Positions 8,183 to 17,334 of a DNA stretch of 26,093 nucleotides are shown in pieces. The notes beneath the pieces were generated by a model that was not told where the DNA came from, searched no databases, and saw nothing but the letters and a program-made list of their open reading frames with translations. Source of the stretch: JABMOW01 sp964409335. Lineage in GTDB: Bacteria > Fidelibacterota > Marinisomatia > SCGC-AAA003-L08 > JACNLC01. Both the position numbers and the translations under genes were made by a program. Every line of letters starts with the position of its first letter. The stretch's first letter is position 1. The stretch covers positions 1 through 26,093 of the forward strand of contig CAYPCW010000038.1 of the NCBI GenBank assembly GCA_964409335.1. The letters run 5' to 3'.

Positions 8183-9196
8183 ATGAAAAGACAAAAATCA
8201 ATCTTCATCGCCCTGGCAATCTGGTCCCTCGCATGGTCACAATTGTCCATTACCAATGTTGATGGCGTGGCGCAGTATGTCATAGATTTTGACACCACCG
8301 TTGAGGGTGTGAATAATGGCCAATGGGATGGCACCTTCCCTCTTGCAAATCCACAAAACGGTGATCTGGATGCAGATGCATGGTCGTTTAAGCGAACTTT
8401 AACCCTGGAAGTACAACCAGATGACTCATTAACATATTTCGGGGGAACGAGCAATGGGGGAGTAACGGCAGGCAAGTTCTACAGCTATGATATCAGTAAT
8501 GGAGGCGTTTTAGATCGAGCGGTGGGTTTTCAACCCACAAGTGTTTTTTTGACTCCCGGATCGATTACGTTGTATATTGTGAATAATACGGGGACCACTA
8601 TAACCCACATTACCGTCAGTTATGAAATATGGGAATACAATACTGCGGGGTACAGTACCTATGTGTATTTTTCACACTCCATTGACAACTCAACCTATAC
8701 ACATGAACCTTCTGTTGATTTTTTATCCGTCGAGTTAGGTGGCACTTCTGAATGGGTGTTGACGACAAAAGCGATCTGGTTACAGGGGTTGAATATCCCG
8801 GATGGTTCATCTTATTATCTGCGATGGGATAGTGACGACTATTCAGGGAGTGGAAGCAGGGATGAAATCGCAATTGATGACATCACCATTTCCATGGGGA
8901 ATGCTCTGGATGTGAAGGACATTCAACTGCCGGCGGATTTTGGGTTTCGGAATGCCTTCCCCAACCCATTCAACCCTGTAACAACCCTCCGGTATACACT
9001 GGGTGCGCGGGGAAATACCGTCATTCGCCTGTTCAATTTAAAGGGTGAGTTTCTCGAAGAAATATCCCATGGGGTACGGAATCCCGGAGACCATACCCTT
9101 CGTTTCGACGGCAGCCGTTACCCCAGTGGTGTCTATGTAATCGAGCTGACAAGCCCACACACCCGTGATTCTCAAATAATTACATTACTCAAATGA
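8183..9196 (+). CDS. Secreted protein with T9SS type A sorting domain
   Basis: A 337-residue exported protein with no enzyme domain I recognise. The signal peptide is short and clear (MKRQKSIFIALAIWSLAWS, cleavage probably before QLS). Residues about 25-245 look like a beta-rich jelly-roll module with many aromatic and Asp/Ser residues (PGSITLYIVNNTGTTITH, SYYLRWDSDDYSGSGSRDEIAIDDITI). This pattern is often found in extracellular nuclease-associated or adhesion proteins of FCB bacteria; the function is not assigned. Residues about 255-337 are a T9SS sorting domain: FRNAFPNPFNPVTTLRYTL, then VIRLFNLKGEFLEEI and YPSGVYVIELTS. It is probably co-transcribed with the upstream ligase gene and the downstream C25 protein, whose start lies 15 bases past its stop. 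Confidence 0.82.
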   Translation: MKRQKSIFIALAIWSLAWSQLSITNVDGVAQYVIDFDTTVEGVNNGQWDGTFPLANPQNGDLDADAWSFKRTLTLEVQPDDSLTYFGGTSNGGVTAGKFYSYDISNGGVLDRAVGFQPTSVFLTPGSITLYIVNNTGTTITHITVSYEIWEYNTAGYSTYVYFSHSIDNSTYTHEPSVDFLSVELGGTSEWVLTTKAIWLQGLNIPDGSSYYLRWDSDDYSGSGSRDEIAIDDITISMGNALDVKDIQLPADFGFRNAFPNPFNPVTTLRYTLGARGNTVIRLFNLKGEFLEEISHGVRNPGDHTLRFDGSRYPSGVYVIELTSPHTRDSQIITLLK

Positions 9197-9211
9197 TCTT
9201 TATGTAAGTTC

Positions 9212-12200
9212 ATGTCTTTTCGGTATTTTTGCGGACTTGTCGCCACCCTCACCGGGTTGATATTTTCCCAGGAGAGTATAGGCTACCTGATCATCACCTC
9301 ATCAGATTTCGTCACTGCCGCATCGATCATTTCAAACCTGCATTCGAATGAAGTAGATTTTAACCAACGGCTTCAGACTACCATCATGACCACCGACAGT
9401 ATCGCAGCGCAATATCCGGAACTCGCGCTCCCAGAAGCGACCCGGCAGTATGTGCTGAACCGGATGGAGGACTACCCTAATTTGCAGTATCTGTTGATCA
9501 TCGGAGATGAAACCGTCGTTACCCCGTATTATGATATTTATGGTATCCCTTCAGATGATTTTTACTCTTCATTGCAAACCACTTTTCCCATCGCCCGTCT
9601 TTCCACCGGCAGGATCCCCGTTTCCGAAATCGGTACTTCCATTCAGATTACAGATAAAATCAGAACATACGTTTTGGATCCGCCTTCAGGGCGCTGGAAG
9701 AATTCCGTGCTGCTCCTGGCTGATGATGCTCACAAGGCGGATGGGGGAGACATATTGGTTGAAATTTCACACGTCAGCAATTCCAATAATATCTACGAAC
9801 AGATCAAAGACGGGCTGGACGTCAAATGTATTTATGGCACGGAATATCCGCTTTTTTTCGGCGGAGGGATTCCCACACTTCCTGAAATGACATCAGATAT
9901 TCTGGATGCTATCAACTCCGGGGTTGCGTGGATCAATTATATCGGGCACGGGAACGAGACCACACTTGCGGATGAGCTCATCCTGGATATGGAACGGGAT
10001 ATCACCTTTATGTCGCCGCCGGCGGGGCAATTACCGGTTTGGGTAGTTGGATCCTGTGATCTTGGACACTATGACAATTCAGGCAGTTTTACAGAAGCAT
10101 TGATCTCAAAACCCGATGGGGCGATTGCAGTCATAACCACGACCCGGTTGATCATGTCTCAGTCAGTCGGCGCTTACCTGGACCGGCTGTACTCGAAAGT
10201 TGAGGACTATTCTTTAGGTCTTTCAAATTTCAGAATGGGCGATCTCGTACGGGAATCCAAATCCGGCAGTTCTGACTACGTATTTCAACTCTTCGGCGAC
10301 CCGGCCATCCCCATTATTTTACCGACGAGGGCGAACGTCGTCAATACTTACCCGGATACGGTAGAAGTGCTCACACCAAATTCACTGAACCTAAATGTTG
10401 ATTATCAAAATGAGCTATCTTATCTGAGTGTGTACGGACCCACCAGATTTATTCATCAAGTCTATAATGGGTGGGTGAATTTAAATTATCAACTCCCCGG
10501 TGAGCGGATATACGCCGGTGATTTTGTGGAATATGCACAATTCTACGTTCCCTTAGATTTCCCGGTGTGCGAATCCTGCCCGGTGGAAGTGAAAGTCTTT
10601 TGTGATCACGCCGGTCAGTCGTTTCAGACATCCATGGAGACGATTTCAGGAATTCCCGTCGTGCCACCACAATCGATCACGGATTTTTCACCCCCAATAA
10701 TTTCGCTGTACTACAACGACGAAACGATTATGGAACAACAAATGATTGATCCGCCTTTTCGGTTCGATATGGTAATACAAGATTCCTCCGGCGTGAATCT
10801 TATGGGTCTTCCCGGACATCAAATTTTAGTTCAAATCGACGATCTCCCTGCTGAAAATTTCACGGATCGCTTTACCTATATGCCGGAAATTCAGGGTCAG
10901 GGGATTGTCCCGGTGGAAATCTCCATGGCATTAAGCGGATATCACACCCTGAAGGTTGAAGCCTGGGACAATGCCAATAATCGAGGAATATTGGAAATAC
11001 CTTTATGTTTTATCAACTGTGAACTACCGGTGATAAACGAATCAATCTTATGGACATCGGTGACCTCTTTACTAACGCCTCACCAGCTCCTCGGATATTC
11101 AGGTAATGAATGTTACGGGGCGACGGATGGTGGATTATTAAAACTGGTTTTGTCCACAGGTGAGTTTGAAAAAATACTCCCGGGGGAGATATTGAAATAT
11201 TCAACATTAGTTTCTGTCAGTAAAGATAATAATGGAAATTTATGGTTGGGGGCAAAACACCCCGGGACTCTGCAAATATACCATCCGCAATACGGGCTGA
11301 TCAGGGTCATCGATAATCTGGGACTGGAGGAAATCTCCGATATTACGTTTTACGGTAATTCGGCTTTTGCCATCGGAAAAACAGGCATATCCCAAAGCAT
11401 CATCGAATTTCGATTGGATGAAGACGATTTACCGTATTTTCAGGCGGTTTATCCATTGCCAGGCTCGCCACCGGATATCAGTCATATCAGTTTTAGTGGA
11501 GATACCCTATTTGTGGCTACCTCCTCTGGTGAATACTATGGATCCATCAGCAGCGGGATGTTGACCTTTAGCGTAAGCTGGCATCCGATCCTTGAGGGAT
11601 GGCAGCCCAAATTTTATTTCCCGGGTGAGGTCCCGGTGATGGTAACTGCATCGTCCATCCTGACGTTGACTAGTGGTTCATGGACCATCGTTTATCCGAA
11701 TCTGCCAGGTACCGTTTTAAACGCCGGCTGGACTTCCGATACCCACTTTTGTGTGTTAAGTTCTACCCGGTTTTATGAATTTGACAGCGACTTCACATTA
11801 ATTGCCGGGTACCCGCTCTCCCCGCCACCGGGAACGACATTCACGTCATGGAGCACCGACGCAGAACACCATATTTTTGGAGTGAACAAACAGGGTTTCC
11901 GGGTGATCGACCGTGAAACTCTGCTGTCCTCTGAGTACGTCCCAAATACGGGTTTCACCAATGAGATGAATGCGATCACATACGCCAGCGATGGTTCGTT
12001 CTCAGCGGTCAGCCGGAAAGGGATGCTCCATTTTTCAGATGGCGTTGCCACTAATTTCATTGCATCTTCTCATACATCCGGGTATATATTAAATCAGCTT
12101 GATGACTTAAATTTTTCAGGCATCAGCATGAGCTATTCGCCGGGTTCAAACCTGCCCTGGAGCATTGTAGAGTCAATGGAGTATCAATTTTTATTCAGCA

Positions 12201-13849
12201 ACAGCGGGGTTACCCCAGATCTGCCCGGTACCCGGGGCGGCGTGATTGAAATTGATCCTGTTGCCTTAGAAATGACCGTTTATGATACTACTAACGGGAT
12301 ATTAGATGGATTAAATGGAATTTATAATCCCGGATGGACTAACCGGTATCTGACGATCAATCAAATTAAAAAGGATCCGCAGGGTAACTTGTGGGTGGTA
12401 AATCCGTACTCTGAAGTTTACAATCATATCGCCGCCATCAAACTCGCAGACGGGACAGGATGGGCGCATGTGACAGGACCTGATAATACATCTTACCTTC
12501 CGCAAGAGGTTGCATTCGACGGTTATGGAAGAGCATGGTTTGGCATTCAATATGATGTACCGATGAACAATAATATCAGCGAATATTCCAATGGGGGATT
12601 AAGAGTCCTTGATTTTGGGCAGACACCCGGGGATGAAACCGATGACGTCTGGCTTCAGGTACTAAATGATGATATTCTGCCTTCAAACAGTGTCTGGTCA
12701 CTTGATATTGATTATTATAATCATGTGTGGGTAGTGACCAGTGGGGGAATTCAGGGTTATGAAATGACCAATACGGATAATGGAATTCTGATCAGTGAGC
12801 TCCTTGGATGGCCGGCTTACACTCAAATTCCCTTTTATATTGGCGACCACATCCGGGTAGATAATAATAATAATAATAAATGGGTCACTACCCGGCACCA
12901 TGGTGCTTTTGGGTTTCTTTCTGATAATAGTTTGTTAGAGTCCGGCGCCGGTTTTAATACCCAAAATAGTGGCTTGTTATCAGATTTAGTCTATGACGTC
13001 AGTGTTAACCACCAGGATGGGCTGGTGGCATTTGCCACAATGAACGGGGTATCGATTTATAATACCCAGGAATTACCGATTCATCCCTTTGAACCGGGTG
13101 GTGATGTGAACGGCGATCATCAAACCGATGTAAATGATGTGGTTAATGTCGTTTTTTATATTCTGGGTCTGACAGAATTCGGTGGATTAAATCATTTTGA
13201 AGCAGACATGAACCTTGATGGTTTGGTCGATATTATGGATGTCGTGGCAATCGTAGATCAGATTTTAGGAAATGACGTCTTAAATCTGCAATATCCGACA
13301 CAGCTCCGGGTGATATCAGATGAGAAGGAGACCAGATTGTCTGCGGATGGTGAGTTGATCGCATATCATCTTTTCTTTAACAGAGACCTCATACAAACCA
13401 TCGACGTACGATCACCAAACTGGATGGGATTTCAAAATAACAATGAATTTATCGCTGTCAACTTATCTCCCGGGTCTGATTCCGGGAATCGTTATGATCT
13501 TCGAATTTTTGTGGGTTCGGGATTCCACATCGTCAGCGGCCGGGGATGTACCCGCGACGGTAGCTGCATCGAAGTATCCCTACCGGGACAATTTTCATTG
13601 AGCGCACCCTATCCAAATCCCTTTAATTCTACGGTGACGATTGCCTATACTATTCCCGAATCCGGAAAGGTTAGCATCGTGATATTTGATGTTTTGGGCA
13701 GACGGGTTACTGAAATTTATCCTGGTATGCAGTATACGGGAAAACAATCCGTTGTATGGGATGGAGAACAGTTTGCTTCCGGCGTGTATTTTGTCCGGTT
13801 GGAATATCAGGGTAATTCCCAAATCCGAAAAATTTTACTTCTAAAATAA
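9212..13849 (+). CDS. PorU-like C25 cysteine peptidase fused to a PorZ-like propeller, dockerin and T9SS sorting domain
   Basis: A 1545-residue surface protein. A signal peptide (about residues 1-19, ending IFS before QES) leads directly into a gingipain/PorU-type C25 caspase-like domain (about 23-365). His246 (YIGHGNE) and Cys282 (VVGSCDLGH) form the dyad; FGDPAIP closes the domain. No gingipain-type propeptide precedes it. Residues about 500-602 match the module after C25 in PorU proteins (SPPIISLYYND, DSSGVN, GHQI, SGYHTLKVEAWDNANNRG). Residues about 607-1290 contain propeller repeats of the Reg_prop/PorZ type (GNLWLGAKHPG, GNLWVV, NSGLLSDLVYDVSV). A dockerin with two calcium loops follows at about 1298-1353 (DVNGDHQTDVNDV, DMNLDGLVDIMDV). 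A T9SS sorting domain (about 1462-1545, APYPNPFNSTV) ends it. PorU is the T9SS sortase and PorZ delivers anionic LPS to it. Sortase activity is inferred; the protein could instead be a cargo protease. Confidence 0.88.
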   Translation: MSFRYFCGLVATLTGLIFSQESIGYLIITSSDFVTAASIISNLHSNEVDFNQRLQTTIMTTDSIAAQYPELALPEATRQYVLNRMEDYPNLQYLLIIGDETVVTPYYDIYGIPSDDFYSSLQTTFPIARLSTGRIPVSEIGTSIQITDKIRTYVLDPPSGRWKNSVLLLADDAHKADGGDILVEISHVSNSNNIYEQIKDGLDVKCIYGTEYPLFFGGGIPTLPEMTSDILDAINSGVAWINYIGHGNETTLADELILDMERDITFMSPPAGQLPVWVVGSCDLGHYDNSGSFTEALISKPDGAIAVITTTRLIMSQSVGAYLDRLYSKVEDYSLGLSNFRMGDLVRESKSGSSDYVFQLFGDPAIPIILPTRANVVNTYPDTVEVLTPNSLNLNVDYQNELSYLSVYGPTRFIHQVYNGWVNLNYQLPGERIYAGDFVEYAQFYVPLDFPVCESCPVEVKVFCDHAGQSFQTSMETISGIPVVPPQSITDFSPPIISLYYNDETIMEQQMIDPPFRFDMVIQDSSGVNLMGLPGHQILVQIDDLPAENFTDRFTYMPEIQGQGIVPVEISMALSGYHTLKVEAWDNANNRGILEIPLCFINCELPVINESILWTSVTSLLTPHQLLGYSGNECYGATDGGLLKLVLSTGEFEKILPGEILKYSTLVSVSKDNNGNLWLGAKHPGTLQIYHPQYGLIRVIDNLGLEEISDITFYGNSAFAIGKTGISQSIIEFRLDEDDLPYFQAVYPLPGSPPDISHISFSGDTLFVATSSGEYYGSISSGMLTFSVSWHPILEGWQPKFYFPGEVPVMVTASSILTLTSGSWTIVYPNLPGTVLNAGWTSDTHFCVLSSTRFYEFDSDFTLIAGYPLSPPPGTTFTSWSTDAEHHIFGVNKQGFRVIDRETLLSSEYVPNTGFTNEMNAITYASDGSFSAVSRKGMLHFSDGVATNFIASSHTSGYILNQLDDLNFSGISMSYSPGSNLPWSIVESMEYQFLFSNSGVTPDLPGTRGGVIEIDPVALEMTVYDTTNGILDGLNGIYNPGWTNRYLTINQIKKDPQGNLWVVNPYSEVYNHIAAIKLADGTGWAHVTGPDNTSYLPQEVAFDGYGRAWFGIQYDVPMNNNISEYSNGGLRVLDFGQTPGDETDDVWLQVLNDDILPSNSVWSLDIDYYNHVWVVTSGGIQGYEMTNTDNGILISELLGWPAYTQIPFYIGDHIRVDNNNNNKWVTTRHHGAFGFLSDNSLLESGAGFNTQNSGLLSDLVYDVSVNHQDGLVAFATMNGVSIYNTQELPIHPFEPGGDVNGDHQTDVNDVVNVVFYILGLTEFGGLNHFEADMNLDGLVDIMDVVAIVDQILGNDVLNLQYPTQLRVISDEKETRLSADGELIAYHLFFNRDLIQTIDVRSPNWMGFQNNNEFIAVNLSPGSDSGNRYDLRIFVGSGFHIVSGRGCTRDGSCIEVSLPGQFSLSAPYPNPFNSTVTIAYTIPESGKVSIVIFDVLGRRVTEIYPGMQYTGKQSVVWDGEQFASGVYFVRLEYQGNSQIRKILLLK
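12860..12880 (+). repeat. AAT trinucleotide tract inside the C25 protein
   Basis: Five AAT codons in a row (12863-12877) encode Asn1218-Asn1222 between Asp1217 and Lys1223, in a loop of the propeller region. Its length is a multiple of three, so slippage would lengthen or shorten the loop without breaking the frame. Confidence 0.7.
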
Positions 13850-13856
13850 TATCCAT

Positions 13857-14642
13857 ATGAATTTTACCTGGAGTACTCTCATTGCACTTCTGATATCATT
13901 TTGTTTCTGGACTTATCCCCCGGATTATTTTTCAAGGTCGGGGATAGGTCATCCGGGTTTTTCCATGACGTTCGACGATAACTCTATACAGGAATGGTAT
14001 GGTCTCATGCCGATATTTACAGAATATCAGGTGAAAGCAACTTTCATGGTCAGTTTGAAATATGGAATCACTGAGAATGAATTGTCCATGCTGAGATCGC
14101 TTCAAGATAATGGTCATGAAATCGGAGTACACGGATATACCCATGGAAACATCGTTCGTAGCCTGAAGACATAGACCATATCAGAATATGTCAATAACGA
14201 AGTTCTTGCAGAAAAAAGATTTCTTGCCGACAACGGGATTAAAGCGGTCTCCTTCGCATATGTAGAGGGCATCCGTAACCAAAAATTAGACCATGAATTA
14301 TTGAAATATTTCACCAAATTAAGAGCGGTCAGTGAATCCCAGCGACACTCCAGCATCAGGAATATTGAAAAAGTGAGGGATATTTATGAAGATGATCCAT
14401 CGAATCAGCCGGTGAATGCACTTTGCATTGATTCTTTTCAGGGGATTTCGATTGATGATATACGATATATTTTGCACCACCTGCTAAGCCATCCTGCTAC
14501 GGTCACATTTTATGCACACAAGCCTGTGGTGGAAGCCTTAGGACAAGCCTGGGAGATTGAGATTGATTTTTTAAAGGAAATGTCTTCGGTTGCAAAGGGT
14601 CTCGGATTGCGTTCTTATTTGTTCAGCGAAATTGTATCGTGA
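13857..14642 (+). pseudogene. Polysaccharide deacetylase-like gene interrupted by an amber codon
   Basis: One continuous frame of 261 codons is broken only by TAG at 14172-14174 (codon 106). The first part has a signal-peptide-like N-terminus and the NodB-type motifs FSMTFDD (Asp40, Asp41) and HEIGVHGYTH (His92, His96), as in metal-dependent polysaccharide deacetylases. After the stop, the same frame runs on with coherent sequence (TISEYVNNEVLAEKRFLADNG, SFAYVEGI, LSHPATVTFYAHKP) to TGA 14640-14642. Deacetylases of this kind remove N- or O-acetyl groups from cell-wall or capsular sugars. The truncated 105-residue product would lack half of the barrel and is probably inactive. The frame after the stop has no credible start or ribosome site. 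TAG is used as an ordinary terminator elsewhere in the window, so recoding is unlikely. A CAG-to-TAG change or a sequencing error would explain it. Confidence 0.75.
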
Positions 14643-15391
14643 TTAATTCGATTCAGTTTTTTGGATATTCCGGCGGTGTTCCGACAAAATTATCAGGTAC
14701 TACATCAGCAATTATCAGTTGCAACAATTTTAACATCCTCATTGATTGTGCAGAAGGGACCTTTGAAAAGATCATTGGAAGCGAGTACAAACTAGGGAGT
14801 ATTCGGCAAATTTTTATCACTCATCTGCATCCGGATCACGTCAGCGGACTAATTCCCTTTTTGTTTTATAAACATGTCATCCGAAATGGAAGTAATATCA
14901 CTTTATACGGACCCAACACACTTGAACCTTTTGTCAGACAGAATTTTGAGTATCTTGGGTTTTCTCCGTTCTATAACATAGATTTTATTATCGTATCAGA
15001 TGCAGAGTGTATCCGCCTTAACCCTCAATTAGAAGTCAATATACTTAAGGTAGAGCACGGCCTGTCGTGTTTTGCATTTCGATTGAGTGATCGTCATAAA
15101 AGTTTGACATATATTACTGATACCAGAAAATTTGAAAAGATTATTCCGTTTTCGGAAAATACCGACGTCTTATTTTTAGAAGCAACTTTTCCAGCAGGCT
15201 CCGAAAGGATGGCATATTCGAAGTATCATTTGTCTATACAGGACGCCTTTGAAATTGCTGAAAAATCGAAAGCAAAGCGCCTTTACCTGATGCATTCATC
15301 TCCCCGGATTGATAAAAAGCAAATGATCAGTTGTGTTTATCATACTTATCCGTGTTGGGTATCAGGAAAGAAAATCGATCTTAGACGGTAA
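14639..15391 (+). CDS. RNase Z-like metallo-beta-lactamase-fold hydrolase
   Basis: A 250-residue MBL-fold protein. The start is GTG at 14639, overlapping the TGA of the deacetylase frame by four bases (GTGA), so the two were translationally coupled. The tRNase Z pattern is clear: LIDCAEGTFEKI (34-45, like the DCGEGTQ of RNase Z), THLHPDH (His62, His64, Asp66, His67), His140 (VEHG), Asp161 (TDT), HLSIQDAFEIA (from His197) and LMHSSPR (His219). All metal ligands are present, so it should be an active phosphodiesterase-type hydrolase. The spacing His140 to Asp161 is only 21 residues; in B. subtilis RNase Z the matching gap is about 71 (recalled), which contains the flexible tRNA-binding arm. The arm is therefore absent, and tRNA 3' processing is doubtful. 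The true substrate is unknown. Confidence 0.82.
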   Translation: MINSIQFFGYSGGVPTKLSGTTSAIISCNNFNILIDCAEGTFEKIIGSEYKLGSIRQIFITHLHPDHVSGLIPFLFYKHVIRNGSNITLYGPNTLEPFVRQNFEYLGFSPFYNIDFIIVSDAECIRLNPQLEVNILKVEHGLSCFAFRLSDRHKSLTYITDTRKFEKIIPFSENTDVLFLEATFPAGSERMAYSKYHLSIQDAFEIAEKSKAKRLYLMHSSPRIDKKQMISCVYHTYPCWVSGKKIDLRR

Positions 15392-15496
15392 ATAATATAT
15401 AATTGTTAAGTCCCATATTCTGAAATGATCTGAATTAAGGATAAATCTATTTTGTTTTTTTACAACACTTCGTAACTTTCTGAATTAAAATTTTAT

Positions 15497-17292
15497 ATGG
15501 ATATTAAAGATTTAAAAAATTAGTAACAGAATATCAGAATGCAACTTCTGACGATCAATCAGACCTATCGGTGAAATTAGCACAGGAATATTTATATTTA
15601 AATACAGCCAGATCTATTAAATATGCCACACTTGTTTATGAACATGCCAAAACCAACCATCGTAATGAGTCGTCTGTACTTCCCTGAAAGTATTGGGACG
15701 TGGAAACAATCTTTTAAACAATTACCAGAAATCACTCGAATATTTTCAGCAATGTCTAGAGATACAAACTGATCTTCATGATAAAAGAGGTATTTCCGCG
15801 ACCCTTAACAACATCGCCGTCGCCTTTACTCAACTTGATCAGAACGATAAAGCGCTGAAATGTTATCTTAAAGCCCTTGACCTCTTTGAAGAATTAAATC
15901 ATGTAAAAGGCATTGCGGCAGCGATCGGCAATATCGGGATACTTTACAAAAAATTTCGCGAGATAGATAAGGCACCGTGCTATTATGAAAAATCTCTCAA
16001 AATTGCCAAGGATAGCGGAAATTTATCCTGAATCGCTGCTGCATTGAATAACATTGGCGAAAGTTTATAATATATCAGGTAACTATTCTACCGCCCTGGG
16101 ATATTTTGGACAGTGCCGGAAAATCGCCGATAAAATTAATAATCTGGAATTGCAGATCACGGCGAATAGTAACATTGGCGGGATTTACATGATCATGGAA
16201 AAATATTCCCATGCTATCACCACACTACTGAAGTCTTTTCGCACAAACGATGAAATATCAAACACAACCGGGTTGATTTTCTTGATTATTAATATTTCGA
16301 AATATTACATACATCTTGGAAATTTCCGCATGGCATTTAATACGGTGGAGAGAGCAGAAAAATTATCGAAATCCCCTCCGGATACTGCAGAGGTGCTGAT
16401 GAAAATCTATTCAACCTATACAGACATCTATCACAAAAAAAGCGATTACCAGAAAGCGTTTTATTACTTAAAGAAATATTATGTACTTAACTCTGAAGTA
16501 ATTAACGAATCAGACAAAAAATATTACAGAACTTCGGATAAAATACGAATTGGAAATGAAGGAAAGAGAGGCAGCGCTTTTTAAATTAAAAAATGAAGAG
16601 ATGAAGCGGTTAATTGCCATGAAAAACAAATTTTTCTCGATCATCGCCCATGACTAGAGCGATCCATTTCACGCTTTACTTGGAATGTTAAATTATTTTG
16701 CAACCCACAGCGGTAAATTTGAGAAGAGGGAAATAACTGAAATTGCAGTTCAACTTCATCAATCATCGGATTTAGTTGGAAATTTATTAGAGAATCTGTT
16801 GGATTGGGCGCAGGTACAAACGGATGAAATTTTAGCGATTCCGGCTCACTTTGATATTGCGGAACTTATTGAAGAAAATTTAAAGCTGCTCTCTGCAATG
16901 GCAAAAATTAAAATATTACGATGATAAACAACGTTCAAAATGGGGTAACGATCATAGGTGATCAAAGAATGCTCAATTCGGTGATTCAGGATTGTATCAC
17001 GAATTCAATAAAATTCACACCAAATAAAGGACTGAAATCTATCCAAAGCACAAAGATGAAAAAAGCGGTTGAAGTTGAAAGCAAAGACATCGGTGTGGGG
17101 ATAGGACCAGAAAAAATATCAAAGTTGTTTAAAGAAAGTGAGGATAGTCGCTCCGAAGGGACGAATGCAGAAAAAGGGACAGGGTTTACTACTTTCAAAG
17201 GAGTTTATTGAAAAAAATGACGGATCAGTTCTTATTTCATCCAAAGTTGGGTTGGAGTCTTCAATTTTCCCACCATCCCTCTGGCAGAATGA
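15497..17292 (+). pseudogene. Decayed TPR-containing sensor histidine kinase
   Basis: A remnant of a roughly 600-residue kinase, readable only by changing frame. It starts MDIKDLK at 15497. Frameshifts lie near 15514-15519 (A run), 15680, 16050-16060, 16526-16531, 16915-16924, 17176-17182 and 17251-17260. In-frame stops are TGA 16029-16031 and TAG 16655-16657. Pieced together it has several TPR motifs (for example QKSLEYFQQCLEIQTDLHDK, TLNNIAVAFTQLDQNDKALKCY), a coiled linker (EMKEREAALFKLKNEEMKR), the H-box FFSIIAHD with the amber in place of the usual Leu, the N-box NSIKFTP, the G1 box DIGVGI, and the G2 box EKGTG then LLLSKEFIEKNDGSVLISS. It ends NFPTIPLAE before TGA 17290-17292. No membrane segment is visible. 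Such kinases sense signals through the TPR part and phosphorylate a response regulator. With about nine lesions this copy cannot work. Confidence 0.85.
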
Positions 17293-17334
17293 ACCCGATA
17301 ATATGAACTCATTAGAATCATCGCAATTCAAAAG

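Noticed and set aside
14172..14174. Amber codon read as pyrrolysine or another amino acid
   Set aside because: TAG terminates other clear genes in the window, the position is not in a pyrrolysine enzyme family, and no suppressor tRNA is seen here.
14301..14642. Separate 113-residue gene after the amber codon
   Set aside because: It begins at a TTG with no ribosome site and continues the deacetylase frame without a break from 14175, so it is the second half of the interrupted gene.
15693..17211. Four or five small independent genes (TPR fragments, kinase fragments)
   Set aside because: Their translations join end to end into one TPR histidine kinase, and several lack credible starts; they are pieces of one pseudogene.
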